A stretch of DNA of 64,000 bases from Thuidium tamariscinum. Its lineage: Eukaryota; Streptophyta; Bryopsida; Hypnales; Thuidiaceae. The notes under the pieces are model-generated. The model saw only the letters and a list, made by a program, of their open reading frames with translations. It was not told the origin of the DNA and ran no database searches. Below are positions 48,168 to 59,640 of this stretch, one piece after another. Where the stretch lies: the NCBI GenBank assembly GCA_947034885.2, contig OX344750.2, positions 44,750,821-44,814,820 of the forward strand. The letters are read 5' to 3'. The position numbers were made by a program, and so were the translations under genes. Numbering within the stretch: the stretch's first letter is position 1; each line of letters opens with the position of its first letter.

Positions 48168-49028
48168 TTAACCGCCGCATCCTCCACCTCCACCGCATCC
48201 CCCACCGCCACCGCAACCGCCACCACCGTCCATACCGCCATCCATTGCCCCACCAAGCAGCATACCACCCAACAACCCAGCGCCCAAACCCATGCCTGGC
48301 CCGGCCAAACCGCCACCAAAGCCCCGCCTCGGCCGCGTTTGCTGATACACATACTGTTGCTGTGGATACTGCTGGTACTGCTGTGGATATTGCTGCCCAT
48401 ATTGCTGCTGTGAATATTGACTACTCGCACCTCCCATTGCCGGGTACGCCATAACTGGAGGCGCACTCTTCGCCACTTCCTCTTCGGTTAACGTCCGTCC
48501 CTGCCTTACCGCCACGGTGATCATTCCTTGGTTCTTCCCTGATTTCTTCCGAACCTGCAGAGTATCATCACATAGGTCAGGCAACAGTCACGTCTGAAAC
48601 CTGTAGAGTACCATCACAAGCAAACAATCAAGTTCAAAATAAAAAAAACTCTATAGATTGAGCTTCCATGCGGTGATGGAGATAGAGCGAAATCTGACCT
48701 GGTACGAGGATCCTCTCGACTGGGATTTTAGGTCAGACAGGGGCACTAACGCCGACCCGATGAACTTATTCGAGAATTTGCCGTGATTGTAAATCTCCAC
48801 CGTCACGTTCGCATTCCCTTGCTCAATCAGAGTCTCCTCGACGGGGAGCTTGATGACAGAGTTCCAAGTAGGGTTCACGCCTCCGCCGTTGTTAACTCCA
48901 CCAGCCACTTTGTTGTGAGGATACACCCACGCGACGCAGTAAGGGTTCATCGTCCCGCCCGTGAGCTTCACATTCTTCAAGTCCTTCGCTGAAAGCACCG
49001 TGACCTCCAGCTCTCGCTGCTGCCCCAT
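48168..49028 (-). CDS. SRC2-like: SRC2-like C2-domain protein
   Basis: Two exons, 49028-48699 and 48554-48168, give 238 residues; the join SSYQ|VRKKSGK keeps phase. Residues 1-125 are a C2 domain (LEVTVLSAKDLKNVKL, NPTWNSVIKLPVEE, NVTVEIYNHGKFSNKFIGSALVPL, then GMITVAVR). A Tyr/Gln/Pro-rich linker (QYGQQYPQQYQQYPQQQY) follows, and a Gly-rich tail with MGLGAGLLGGMLLGGAMDGG, which is the signature layout of plant SRC2 (cold-regulated) proteins. The final residues repeat GGGGGC three times, adding cysteines that the usual Gly/Asp/Phe tail lacks. Family members bind membranes or partners in stress responses. One loop position that is Asp in Ca-binding C2 domains is Asn here (TMNPYCV), so Ca binding is doubtful. 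The frame is intact and likely functional. Confidence 0.9.
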
Positions 49029-49857
49029 GGCTGCAATTAAAAACTCTTCGAAACCCTTTCTCCTCTCGTTCAATCTAAAGCCACTCACACGATTTTTCTT
49101 CCTGTGAGCTTGATGTTGAGAAACAAATACTTGCGACAACCGTTCCCCTAGTCCAATCTAAAAAACTTGACGCTCTGCTTTCCTTCCTGAGGTCTTGATC
49201 TCGTTTCACAAAAATTGGTAAGAACCTGAGGAAGATTCAAATCTGAAATGACAGTGAGGAGCGTGGAGGTTAAGTACCGAACGAGGAAGAGACGGGATGC
49301 GCGGGAGGTGGCTCCGTGTCGGGGAGGGAGCTCAACACCGCTCCACTTCGGCTTGGTCCTCGAAGCTGCCAACTGGAGTGCTGACGTGTTGGACTGAAAG
49401 GAGCCACGTGTCTGTGGTGTGTGGGGGGCGGCCACGTTGCGCGAAGGGAAATATCGAGAAGCATCTTTTGCTTCGTTTGGACGTTTAGTCGCCGTGTGAA
49501 AGGGGAAGGATCTGGGAACTGTACTGTACGCGCGTACGGGTACCTACCACGGCTGTCGACGCCGTGTGAGCTGACTTATTAGTAACCCCTACTGTAGAAT
49601 CGAAGGACACTGGAAACACTCATTGTCCGATGGATGGCTTCCCTTGAGACGTGCCGAGGTATTGATACAACTTCATTCTCCTATACAAAAAATTGGTGCG
49701 ATTCCATTGTAATGAAGAAGTTCCAAACAAAAATCCCAAATTTTCAATGTAAAAAACATACAACTAATAATACTTCAAGAATACCATAGACTCACAAAAG
49801 ACAATTTCATTTCAATAGCATATACATTAGGAAATAGAAATGGGCATGTACATAGAT
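49029..49857. other. Promoter/leader of the SRC2-like gene and spacer
   Basis: GC-richer sequence runs to about 49.6 kb and may contain the leader and promoter. No further gene is seen. Confidence 0.4.
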
Positions 49858-51120
49858 GCCACTCAATCTTCCTCTACATCTTCCCCCAACACTTCCTGCA
49901 TGGTATCAGCATCCTCGAAATCAACAATTTCAATTCTACTTAGCAAATGCCTACTTTCAAGGATGAATTTCTTCATACCCTTTATTTATTTCTTGTGCAG
50001 TCGCATCTCACTCTCCTTCATGTTGCGATCGCCATCCATAGCTAAATGCAACAAGTATGCAAACCATGCAAGTTGTTTCGTTGTTAGTTTGAACACTTCA
50101 TTAGGTGAATATCTTCTCCCAAATTTCACAAATGCTATCGTGTTGCATAAAGCATCTGATCCAAATGGATCCTCTCCATTCCATTGCCAACGGTTGCTTG
50201 ACATAACCACAAGATATAGAAGTTACAAATATCTTTAATTCATAATGAAGTTTTCGAGGACCAAATTTCAAATGGAATTTCAGTTCACTTGACCAATTTG
50301 TAGTCATCAATGACATTTGAGAGAAGAGTTCATTTAGAAATGAAGGAACTTAAATATTTTCACAGCAAAAATAGTCTTATTATATTAGCATTTCTCACTG
50401 CAATAAAGTTTAGTGACTACTACTATAAGATGAGTTTACATTTATGATAGCATTTTGCATTAATTTCTACAATTCCTATACAAAATGAATGATTCCTAAA
50501 TTGTTTTTTTAAATTGATTTTATCAAATTCATTGTCGATATTAACTAAAGGATGGACTACTATAAGTTTGTTAATATACCTTGTGCATATGGAATCAATG
50601 TTTGCTTCCACTCATCAATCTCCTCTGCAGATCCTTGAACTGGTTTGGGAACCCCCCAAAACCGCCATAAATAACTTTGGGCCATTAAAGAGAACCTCCC
50701 AGGCACGTCAATCTTTGATTACTTTCTTCACTTTCTTCTTCAAACTCTCGACCCACACTCTGTCAAAAACCTTTTGAGTGATAGTATCAGCAATTGAAGT
50801 ATTGAAAGCGTCCAAAATGGCCTCCTTAATGTGCTCTTTCCTTGGGAAAGGCCTGTTCTTCCTTGGGTTTAAACCCAGCATCAAACATTTTGTAAGAGGT
50901 GCCATATGGGCTTTCACCAGTTTTCACCTAGCAACCTCGGGCTTTGGTTCTTCAACAACATTCCGTTGTAGCAAAGTACTCAACAAGGCATTCTACTCTG
51001 TCAAATCTTGCACTTGCAACTCCAATGAGTGAATTCTGCCTCGGTAAGTATTTCCACCGCTCTCTCCTGCAACACAAGAATAATTCATCACAGTACACAT
51101 ATGATCCCACAAACAACAAC

Positions 51121-51374
51121 AAGGCCTTATTCGTTATATTGAGACAAAGTGTAGTCTCAATTTTATGTTAGAGTCGAAGATAAATGATCATAACTTTTTA
51201 ATTTTGAGTCTATTTGATAATTTGAGACTTTAATATAATAACATATATAAAAACCTTTAATTGCCCAAAGGTTGCATTCTCATCTTATCGTTGACTCGAT
51301 GATAAATGACTAGATTGTTTTTAGGGTGAAGTCTCAAAATGTGTAAATTGTCTCATTTTAATGAATAAGGCCTT
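51121..51374. mobile_element. MITE with AAGGCCTTATTC inverted ends
   Basis: A 254-bp element whose ends are inverted copies: AAGGCCTTATTCGTTATATT and, inward from the right, AAGGCCTTATTCATTAAAAT, each followed by GAGACAA. CAAC flanks both sides (51117-51120, 51375-51378), so the target duplication is 3-4 bp. The tip resembles PIF/Harbinger (Tourist-like) elements, but their usual TWA target is not evident. No coding capacity. Confidence 0.75.
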
Positions 51375-53440
51375 CAACATGAAATCATCCTTCAATTCTC
51401 AAGTTTTGTGGCCATGCTACCTCCACCCCATTGTTTGTTTCTAGGAAACTTGCAAGACAAGCACATAAATGTCATTCAATCGATAGTACAGTCAGTAGTG
51501 TTCTCTTAACAGAGTCAAGGCTTTGAGTCAAATGTTCATTTCTGGAAGATTTTCAAAAAATTTAACAAAGGGTATGAAAAAATTAGGTAGAAAATGAGTG
51601 AAATTGAGGCTGTCTCGAGATCATTGGAAGTCACACAACATTATTGTCACTAACTGAGAAGCTCTCTTTTCACTTGACTTTGTGAAAAGCATGTACAGTT
51701 ATGCCTGAAAACCCTACATTGGGCACTTTTTCCTTTGAATTATATCTAAAAATGAAAACAATCTCACTAAGTACTAAAAAGAACATAGGCGATGAAAGAA
51801 CGTCAGTGACTTCATCACTTACGATCCACACAAAACCAAATTCTTCATTGACTCATGAAAACAAAAACATGATCAGTATGAACATGTGAAATCTCATGTA
51901 AATACCACGTGCAACAAGAGGTTCCCATAATGTCAGTCAATTGGGTACAAGGGAAACAAAAGTTGGCATATAGTGAATTTCACAGTAACTTACACTGTGT
52001 CACTCAATTTCACAGCAACTTCTCTAAGTTGTTCATTGACCTCCTCATTATGGCCACTTGGCCACTCAAATTTTTCATGTGCACTTGGAAAGGAACAACA
52101 TCACTTATTAATCATGAAAGCCTCAATTACATACAAAGGTCACCAAGGTTTGCAACTCTGAATTATACAATCCTATAGTGTACATGTTCTGTACATTGTG
52201 AATCGAATTATGATTTCTTTGGGCATTCAAATAGAAAGAGCATAATATTTTAGAGTTGAAAAAAATGCACAAATACTTCTGTTACACACATTTGAAGGCC
52301 AAATTAGACTTGTGAACACATTGAAGTGCTAAAATTCCAAATGTTCTATTGCTTTGATACTAACATACAAACAAATTAGTGAAATGAAATCTCTTTCAAT
52401 TGACTCAGTCTCTCTATACAGTGGCTTCGAAATGATTTTTAAAAAACCTTAAATGTTGTGTAATAAACCAAAATGGTTCAACCGCTTTTTATTGAAATGG
52501 TATTCAATCCCTCTTGCTTCATTTCAAATCCTTTGATTCATTGACAAAAAATATACTCTTGTAATTCAGTTTTCCAAAACAGGTAATGGACAAGGACACC
52601 TATTCAGGCAGAAATGAGACAGACATTCATTGTAATCCAATAATGCCCGCATTCAAAACTTTGAATTCCTCCTAAACATTCAAAACAATTTCAACTAGCA
52701 TGCACATATGACCACAATAAGTAGACTTAAACGCATACCTAATCCAATACATTTTATTGAAAAAGAATGTGGCTTAAAGAAGGTACTTGCCTTTGAAGTT
52801 ACAGCCACTTGAATGTAGTTCAACCTCTGAATTGTAATTAGCATGCAAAAAACTTCTACATATTTTATTACTTTCAAGATATTATTACACAAACTACATT
52901 GGAAAGTGCTACTTCCCCAACAAATTTGACTAACTTGGAATTCGAACATTGAAAGCACACGTCACCACTCTTTGAAATTGACATCCCACACCAGGTGAGA
53001 CCACTTTAAAGCCTGTGGGGCATTGACAAATTAATTTGAGAAAGAAAAAAACACCACAAAGAGCATGAAATAATTCCAACTAACGTTGTGTGCACATATT
53101 GAATATCATGTCAAGATGGAGGTGCTTTAACTTATAGTCTTTTGTACCTGATAATGAAGGATTGCGTTGAGGTCATGAGTGTCTACTTCCAATAAGTAAT
53201 GAAATCCATGCTTTGGAGTTTTGTCTGTTCTTGCCCATGTGATAGGAACAAAACATTTGAGAAAGTTAAAAGGTATGTAGTCAGTAAATAGAGAAGGAGT
53301 GCCTAGCTAGTACAAGATCAAGCAATCAAATTCCATGCTTATAACAGTAATATTTTGGAGCCCATGCAGCAAAGACATGGCAGAAGACAAAGCATTTGTG
53401 TTTGAGTCACATATAATCATACTAGAAGTTTGACCTCCAG
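51375..53440. other. Probable intron or spacer within the unrecognised minus-strand gene
   Basis: AT-rich, with no strong exon. The minus-strand frame at 52695-52958 has no recognisable content. Confidence 0.35.
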
Positions 53441-54176
53441 CTTCTCAACACTCTCCACTTAAGATTATACGCTTCACTGTTGTTAACATGTACGTAAGAC
53501 CTCCATCATTCCAGTTTGACCAACAGTTAATTTTCAACTTTCTCTTCGATGCCGACATGCCTCGTTGAAAGTGAAGACTGTTCACAATGAATAGCTTAGG
53601 AAGTGCCTGAAAAGTGTTGTGACCTATGACCTTCAAAGACATCTGTCAAGCAACCGCACTTCACTGGCAATCTGGCATGCAGGTACCGGTTGTGAAAAGT
53701 CTAGTGCAAAATCCTAGAGAATGAGAAATCCCTTTCTGGCTGTCATTGAAATTCTCACAATACAACGACCTCCTCTTTCTATATGTTTCAACTTCTTCTC
53801 ATAGATTTGTCATCTCCACTTCAAAAAAACTAGAATTAACAACACGCAAGAGCATGAGGTTCACCTCACTTATAATACTTGCAAATTCAATGTCGACTTC
53901 ATAGAGGTATTACCGGGGCTGGTAGTCACTAGTCACAGTACTGTTGTCGATCAACTTAATGCAGCTAGGAATGGAGGGGCTTCACAGAAATAGAAAGTAC
54001 GAAATAATGATGTTACAACAGAAGAATATCTATGTAATTATACTTGCCATGAGTTTGAGGTTGAGAAGGTCTTGGAGGTCCTGCATTTGCAGCCGCAGTT
54101 GTTGGGGCCTGAGAGGGTCTTGAAGGTCCTGCATTTGCTGCCGTCGTTGGAGTTTGGGGCTGCGAGGGTCTCAAGG

Positions 54177-55277
54177 CACTACTAGAAAATGATGTCCAAA
54201 TCAACAAAAAATCAACAAATTTTTGTTAATTTGGGTACTGTATCGACCATTTTCACAAAATTTTATTGATTTGGCACTAGTTAACAAATAAGTGTTAAAT
54301 TTTTTGTTGATTTGGGTAGTGCAATGTCCAAATCAACAAAAAATTTAACACTCATTTATTAACTAGGAATTTCAAAAGTTTCATATAAGTTTCTTCATTT
54401 GTGCAATGTCTAAATAACCATGCTTGAAATTTTATGCAAAAACAAATGCTTCTTCCCAAGTCAATCATTCAAAATTCAGTGTTTTTGAACATCAGCAGAC
54501 TTTGGTGGCCATTTTTGCATAGTAAAACAACTTTTTTGAGAAAACTTTAAACTATTGAAAGTTGAAAAATAAAATTATCTTTCATCTCAAAAAATACGTT
54601 TGAGATTTCAAGTTTCCAATCAAAAGTTATGGACAAAAATCAGAGAAGGATTAAAGAGGACATTGTATTTGACATTTTAAGAAACCTTCTCTGAATTATA
54701 TCCATAAATTTTTATTGGAGACTTTAAATCTCAAACGGATTTTTCTAAATGAAAGTTTGTTGTATATGCCAACTTTTATTTGTTGAAAATTTTCTTAAAT
54801 AAGTTGTTTTTCTATGTGTAAACGGCCACCAAAGTCAGCTGATTTTAACATAACAAAGACAAACTAAAAGAAAGAAGTAGCTAAATTAATTCTAATTCCA
54901 TTCTAGATCACTTGTGGCTATGCATGTTGTAGTGGTTTAAGACTTTGGACCTCAACCTTGAGGTCCAAGGTTCAAACCTTGTGGCCGGCAGCCGCCCGCA
55001 TGACGGGGTTGCCTAGGTGGCCTGCCCGCGTGGCGGGGCTGCGTAGGTGGCTTGACTTTGCTGACATGGCATCTGCCACGTGGTAGATTTTGATTGGTCC
55101 AAAAAAATTTATGTTTTCAAATTTTTCTCATGAATGTCCAAATTAACAAAAAAATGAACAAGCAAATCAACACTTCTCTGTTCTCATATGTCCAGGACAA
55201 CATGTCCAAATCAACAAAACATATCAACAATTTTCTGTTAAATTTTTGTTGATCTGGACACGATTTTTCTAGTAGTG
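54177..55277. mobile_element. Non-autonomous CACTA element, 1101 bp
   Basis: It begins CACTACTAGAAAATGATGTC and ends with the inverted match (inward from the right CACTACTAGAAAAATCGTGTC), flanked by AGG on both sides (54174-54176, 55278-55280). CACTA tips plus a 3-bp duplication define the CACTA (EnSpm) superfamily. The motif ccaaatcaacaaaa recurs in both orientations in the outer 150-200 bp of each end, like the sub-terminal transposase-binding repeats of CACTA elements. The middle holds a long imperfect inverted repeat (about 54490-54650 against 54680-54845) and a tRNA-like patch. No transposase frame. It splits a Pro/Ser-rich exon of the minus-strand gene. Confidence 0.9.
54912..54990 (+). 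other. tRNA-like / SINE-head-like sequence inside the CACTA element
   Basis: A region resembling a tRNA D-arm (gtagtggtttaaga, about 54928-54941) is followed by a stem-loop (tggacctcaaccttgaggtcca) and a perfect B-box GGTTCAAACC at 54969-54978. An A/B-box pair with this spacing is typical of tRNA-derived SINE heads. No complete cloverleaf or acceptor stem was confirmed, so it is not called a tRNA gene. Confidence 0.35.
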
Positions 55278-55460
55278 AGGGTACTTGGTTAGCTGTTGGT
55301 AGAGATGATCTTCAAGTCAACTGTGTAGGACGACTAGGTATGCGAGTGGGGTAAAAATCCCGCTGCTGCGATTTGGAGTCTGCATTCTAACCATTCTTTG
55401 ACGACATGGTCTTCATGGAATTCCAACAATTCGGACTTCCACAATTCAAAGTTTTGACAC

Positions 55461-57470
55461 TATGCAAGAACAAAACAACAAAAGAAAGATTACGGCAAAC
55501 TAGCTTCCTTAGAAGTAGCTCTCGGGTGAAGATCAAAGACATAACTACTTTGACACTTGGAAGTACCTGGCATCTCCATCATCAATCATCGCCACAACAG
55601 GAATTCATCTTGGCCGTATGAACTTCCGGAATTTGATGGCGTTGTTATTTGTCAACTTTCTTAGCTAGATATTTTGAATTGGGGTTTGGCAACCACCTTC
55701 AAGTTTAATTACAGACGTTACTAAGAAGGTTCGGAAGCGGTGACTAGTGAAGAGTGGGCGGCTGTAGGAACGTCGACCTTTTTTTAGCAAAGGTTGTCAC
55801 GATTTCCCTACGCAATTCGATCAACAATTTCAAGTAGAATTGCTACACCTTACTTGCTTTACAACAACTCACGCTTCGATTATTCAGAGGAGTCATTGAA
55901 ATTTCTTTGAACATGTTTTTGACACTATAGATTACATCGTGTCACTGTTGTAGATCTTCAGTGCACTAGAGCAAAGCATGGTTAACGGAATGTTCTAGCC
56001 GTTTCACATTCCACGGACTTTTTCAAAAACCAAGTATATGCAGAAGCTGAATGTCCACTCTCTCAAATAAAGAGGTACCACTAGTACTAGTACCACAATT
56101 ATTGATGTCAAAATGTGCATGAAGATTTTCTACGTTCATGGTTTCTATGAAAATAATTCGGTGTCACAAGTTTGACTGTCTTCAATTTCAGAATTCCCTA
56201 CATTTCTCCCCCAAATGTTCATGGTCATTGCATCTTCGAACACACTTGAAGGTTAACCAAAAACCTGTCTTTACAGTTGCCTTGAAATGAAGAAAGAGGT
56301 TCCACAATGATTTCTATGACAAGAGAATTTGAAAGAAATTAGGCTTGCATGACTATCAATGGTTGAGTTGTGCTAGATGAATAGCGTGGATTGTTGCCAA
56401 ACATATAAATTGTTCACTGTCTGCATTTTTAATTATTGTCCCTTCCATAGTGTTCCAATATTGGTAACAATAGGTAGTTCTCTTTCATCCATCATTGCTA
56501 ATTCCTCCATACACTCCTCAGGTTGTAGGTTCTTTAAGAAGATGCTTCAACAACCCCTGTGGACATTATGGATAAAGATGCACAGCTTATACGCATGCTA
56601 TATGAAGCATTTAATGCTTCAAGCAAGTAAATCTTCAGGTTCTCCATCAATATTTTGTTTACTGATCTTCTAATTGCCCTTTGTTTTTAGAAGTTATATA
56701 TGCATCATGAAACTGTAGTATAAAACTTAATTAGGAGTGCATGAACATACTTCCCATAGTAAATGTTGTTAGCATTTTTTCATGCCCTCTTTTAAAGAAG
56801 AAGAAAGTATAAATGAGTTTGTGTTTTCAGTAGAATATTAGTTGTTGTCCAACTTTAAATCCTAGACACATGAACTCAAAATTAGGTATTTTGTTTGTAT
56901 CATCAGTAATTGTGAGGGTTCATTGCTTCATATTTACCTTCTTTGACAGATTACAATTTCATAGCACAAACAAAGAACCTATCAAGTCGAAGGTCAAGTT
57001 CTTTAAAGACTATCGTGTTGAACTTTAATTCACAAGAACATGGCAATAGTGATGTTGGCATGTAGGAGACAAGGTTGACGACTACAGCATCAAATGCCTG
57101 GATTTAAATTGTGTAGAGGTGAAACATCTTGAAATATTTTTCGGTAAGTTCTCGTAAAAGAATTACTAAAATTGACATCTAATCTAAGTCCTTGTATATA
57201 TTGTGGACCTTCGTGGAATTATTTCTCAACATTTGGAGTTGAAGTGCTAGAATAAATTCACGAGTATGTTTTAATGGTATCTAACCGCTTCTTTCTGTGG
57301 CAGATACAAGATTCACTGGCAGAAGGCGAAGAATGTAATGTGCAATTTTGCATGTGCTACCAAATATTGAAATTCTCCATTGAAGTGTACCTAATCCTCG
57401 CCATCTAGCTTCTATACTGCCGTTCATGTTTCTTTACAACATTCTGTCATCTATAAAAAAATTCCTATAA
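55461..57470. other. Spacer between the two divergent element-like genes
   Basis: No gene is recognised. It lies between the minus-strand unrecognised gene and the plus-strand transposase relic, so it may contain divergent promoters. A CACTAGTACTAGTACC palindromic phrase lies at about 56079-56094. Confidence 0.35.
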
Positions 57471-58580
57471 ATGGAGGGATTAACCTGTGATCTTTGTGGT
57501 GCACGCCCATTTCCCTTTAGGGTTGCCCTTTCTACCCACCAGAGAACATATGTTGGAACAAAAAGACGACGTCAAAATGAACATTGCAGTCCTCCGATAG
57601 CAGTTGGGCTTCCACAACCACCTAACAGCTGTAGCGTAGACCAAGACCATGAAGGTAGTCAATCCCGAGAGCCATTCCTACCTCCTATAAATGAACCCAT
57701 TGATGATGTCTCAGATGTTGAAGAAGAATATTTTGTAGGAAAGGAAAGTTTCACGTATTCATATGATTCAACTTTTAGCCTTGTTAATTGGACTCGAACA
57801 ATTCAAAGAGGGGAAGGTCTGAGTAATAATGCTATAAATAGGCTATTCAAAGAGGTGCTATTGCACCCAAATTTCAAGATAGAAAATCTCTCAATGTCAT
57901 CAGCGTATGACATTGAAAAGTATGAGAAAGTGCTCTATGAGGGAGGTGATGGATGGTGAGTGCAAAATATAGATGGACACATGTTGCGCTACCGTGATCT
58001 ATTAATTGCTTTGGAGGCTTTGTTTTCTTCACCAATGGTAGAGTCAAATTTCACAATGGTACCAGCATTTGAAGTTGTTGACACACAAGTGAGAGAGTAC
58101 TCCACTCCAACAACAGGAAGTTGGTGGCGGTCCATGCAGGTGAAAATTAAAGAGAGTGGAAGTATATAGTCTCTGTATATGTTTCTAAGTTTTTGCTTTA
58201 CTTGAAGTGTGACATTATACTAATTGATTTCAGAAGAAACAATACATGAAACTGGAGTGTTTTTATTGTTCTATAGGATACCATCTAATTGACGTTTCAA
58301 ACGTCCTTGTCTGTGTTTAGGAACATGTGATCCAAGAATATGGAAATGGAATTGTTGCTCCACTCATCTTTTATAGTGATAAGACATCATTATCAAGCAA
58401 CAAAAAAATCAATGGACATCCTCTTTATATGTCCATCGGAAATATAGCATGTGAAGATAGGTATCTTCCTGAAGGACATTGTTTATTAGCAATTTTTCCA
58501 AATTTCAACAAAGGTGAACATAATTCCTTACAACGTATGCAAGCTTTTCAAAATTGCTTGTCTCATATTTTAAAACGTCC

Positions 58581-59425
58581 TTAACCCCTAAGCGCTCAAG
58601 CGACCATTTTCTGGTCGCTGCCTGACTTCGGGCAGAATTTTCGAGCAAAAAAAAACTTTTTTCAAAATTTTTTTTTTTTCAGTTTTGAAAAAATTGGGTT
58701 TTCTTTCAACATTGATATTCAAAACTAAGATCAGTACGGTCAAACTAAAGTTATAGCAAAAAAAGGAGAAATAGTACAAAGTGTCTAAAATTGCTTAGTG
58801 TTGAAAAACTTACTACTTGGGGGAATTACTGATGCTCTCATTAGTAAATACTTTTTATTTTCTTACAAGTCAATAAAAACCATAATTTTGACCAATCAAA
58901 AAAAATTTCAAATCCTAAAAATAGAAATTGTATTTTTGGTGAATTTTTGAATTTATATCTTCAAAATTCATTTGAAGAGAATCTATAAATATTTTTTAAA
59001 TTTTGATCATATGTATATTTTTTACTTTTTGTGCTTTACATTATCTTCTTTGATGCTAACTTCAAAAAAGTTGTAAAGCTTATATTTTATAACACATTTG
59101 TATTTTGTCTTAATCCCTTAGGCTTTTAGAGGTTGAATATTTTGCATTTTTCTATAAATCAATTAAAAACACAATTTTGACCAATCAAAAAAAATTTCAA
59201 ATCCTAAAAATAGAAATTGTATTTTTGGTGAATTTTTGAAGTTATATCTTCAAAATTCATTTAAAAATAATCTAAAAACATTTTTTTTACTTTGACTGTA
59301 TGGATACTTTCTACTTGTTGTGCTTTACATTATCTTCTTTGATACTAACTTCAAAAAAGTTGTAATTCTTATATTTTATAGCACATTTGTGTTTTGTCCT
59401 AACCCCTTGGGCTTTTAGGGGTTAA
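58581..59425. mobile_element. piggyBac-like MITE, family T1, copy 2
   Basis: An 845-bp near-identical copy of the element at 4968-5813 (only scattered differences by eye), bounded by TTAA at 58581-58584 and 59422-59425. It carries the same internal right-end duplication. It is inserted in an exon of the Plavaka-type relic, just after ...QNCLSHILKRP. Confidence 0.85.
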
Positions 59426-59470
59426 AGACACAAGTCATGAGTAAGTGAATCTTGTCCTTCAATGCACTCT

Positions 59471-59640
59471 ATTTTTTAAGCTAGTGTTGTCTTATTAAAA
59501 GTGTGTGGAATAATTAGTGAATTTATAAAAATTTAATATGAAATTAAAGTGGAATATTTTTTAAGCTAGTGTTGTCTTATTAAAAGTGTGTGGAATAATT
59601 AGGAAATTTGTAGAAATTTAATATGAAGTTAAAGTGAAAG
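59471..59640. repeat. 85-bp direct tandem duplication
   Basis: 59471-59555 and 59556-59640 repeat each other with few differences; each starts at attttttaagctagtgttgt. The duplication sits 46 bp to the right of the TTAA element, inside the transposase relic. Confidence 0.85.

Larger units (their letters stand above)
49858..55460 (-). pseudogene. Unrecognised multi-exon gene, decayed
   Basis: Several minus-strand pieces look like exons of one gene. At about 55450-54050 is a Ser/Pro/Gln-rich N-terminal part (SKSQQRDFYPTRIPSRPTQL, then units of RPSQPQTPTTAANAGP), with a TGA and a CACTA insertion. At 53550-53450 is KLKINCWSNWNDGGLTYMLTTVKRI. At 50917-50708 is LTKCLMLGLNPRKNRPFPRKEHIKEAILDAF. At 50690-50595 is RFWGVPKPVQGSAEEIDEWKQTL, followed by a GTATAT donor. 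At 50210-49858 are SSNRWQWNGEDPFGSDALCNTIAF and FKLTTKQLAWFAYLLHLAMDGD, running past one TAA into a short acidic tail (MQEVLGEDVEED). I do not recognise the family. It could be a lineage-specific host gene or a transposon-encoded protein, and the grouping into one gene is inference. Confidence 0.35.

Noticed and set aside
56079..56094. CACTAGTACTAGTACC as a left terminus of the Plavaka-type element
   Set aside because: No inverted partner with a 3-bp duplication was found to the right of the gene within the window.
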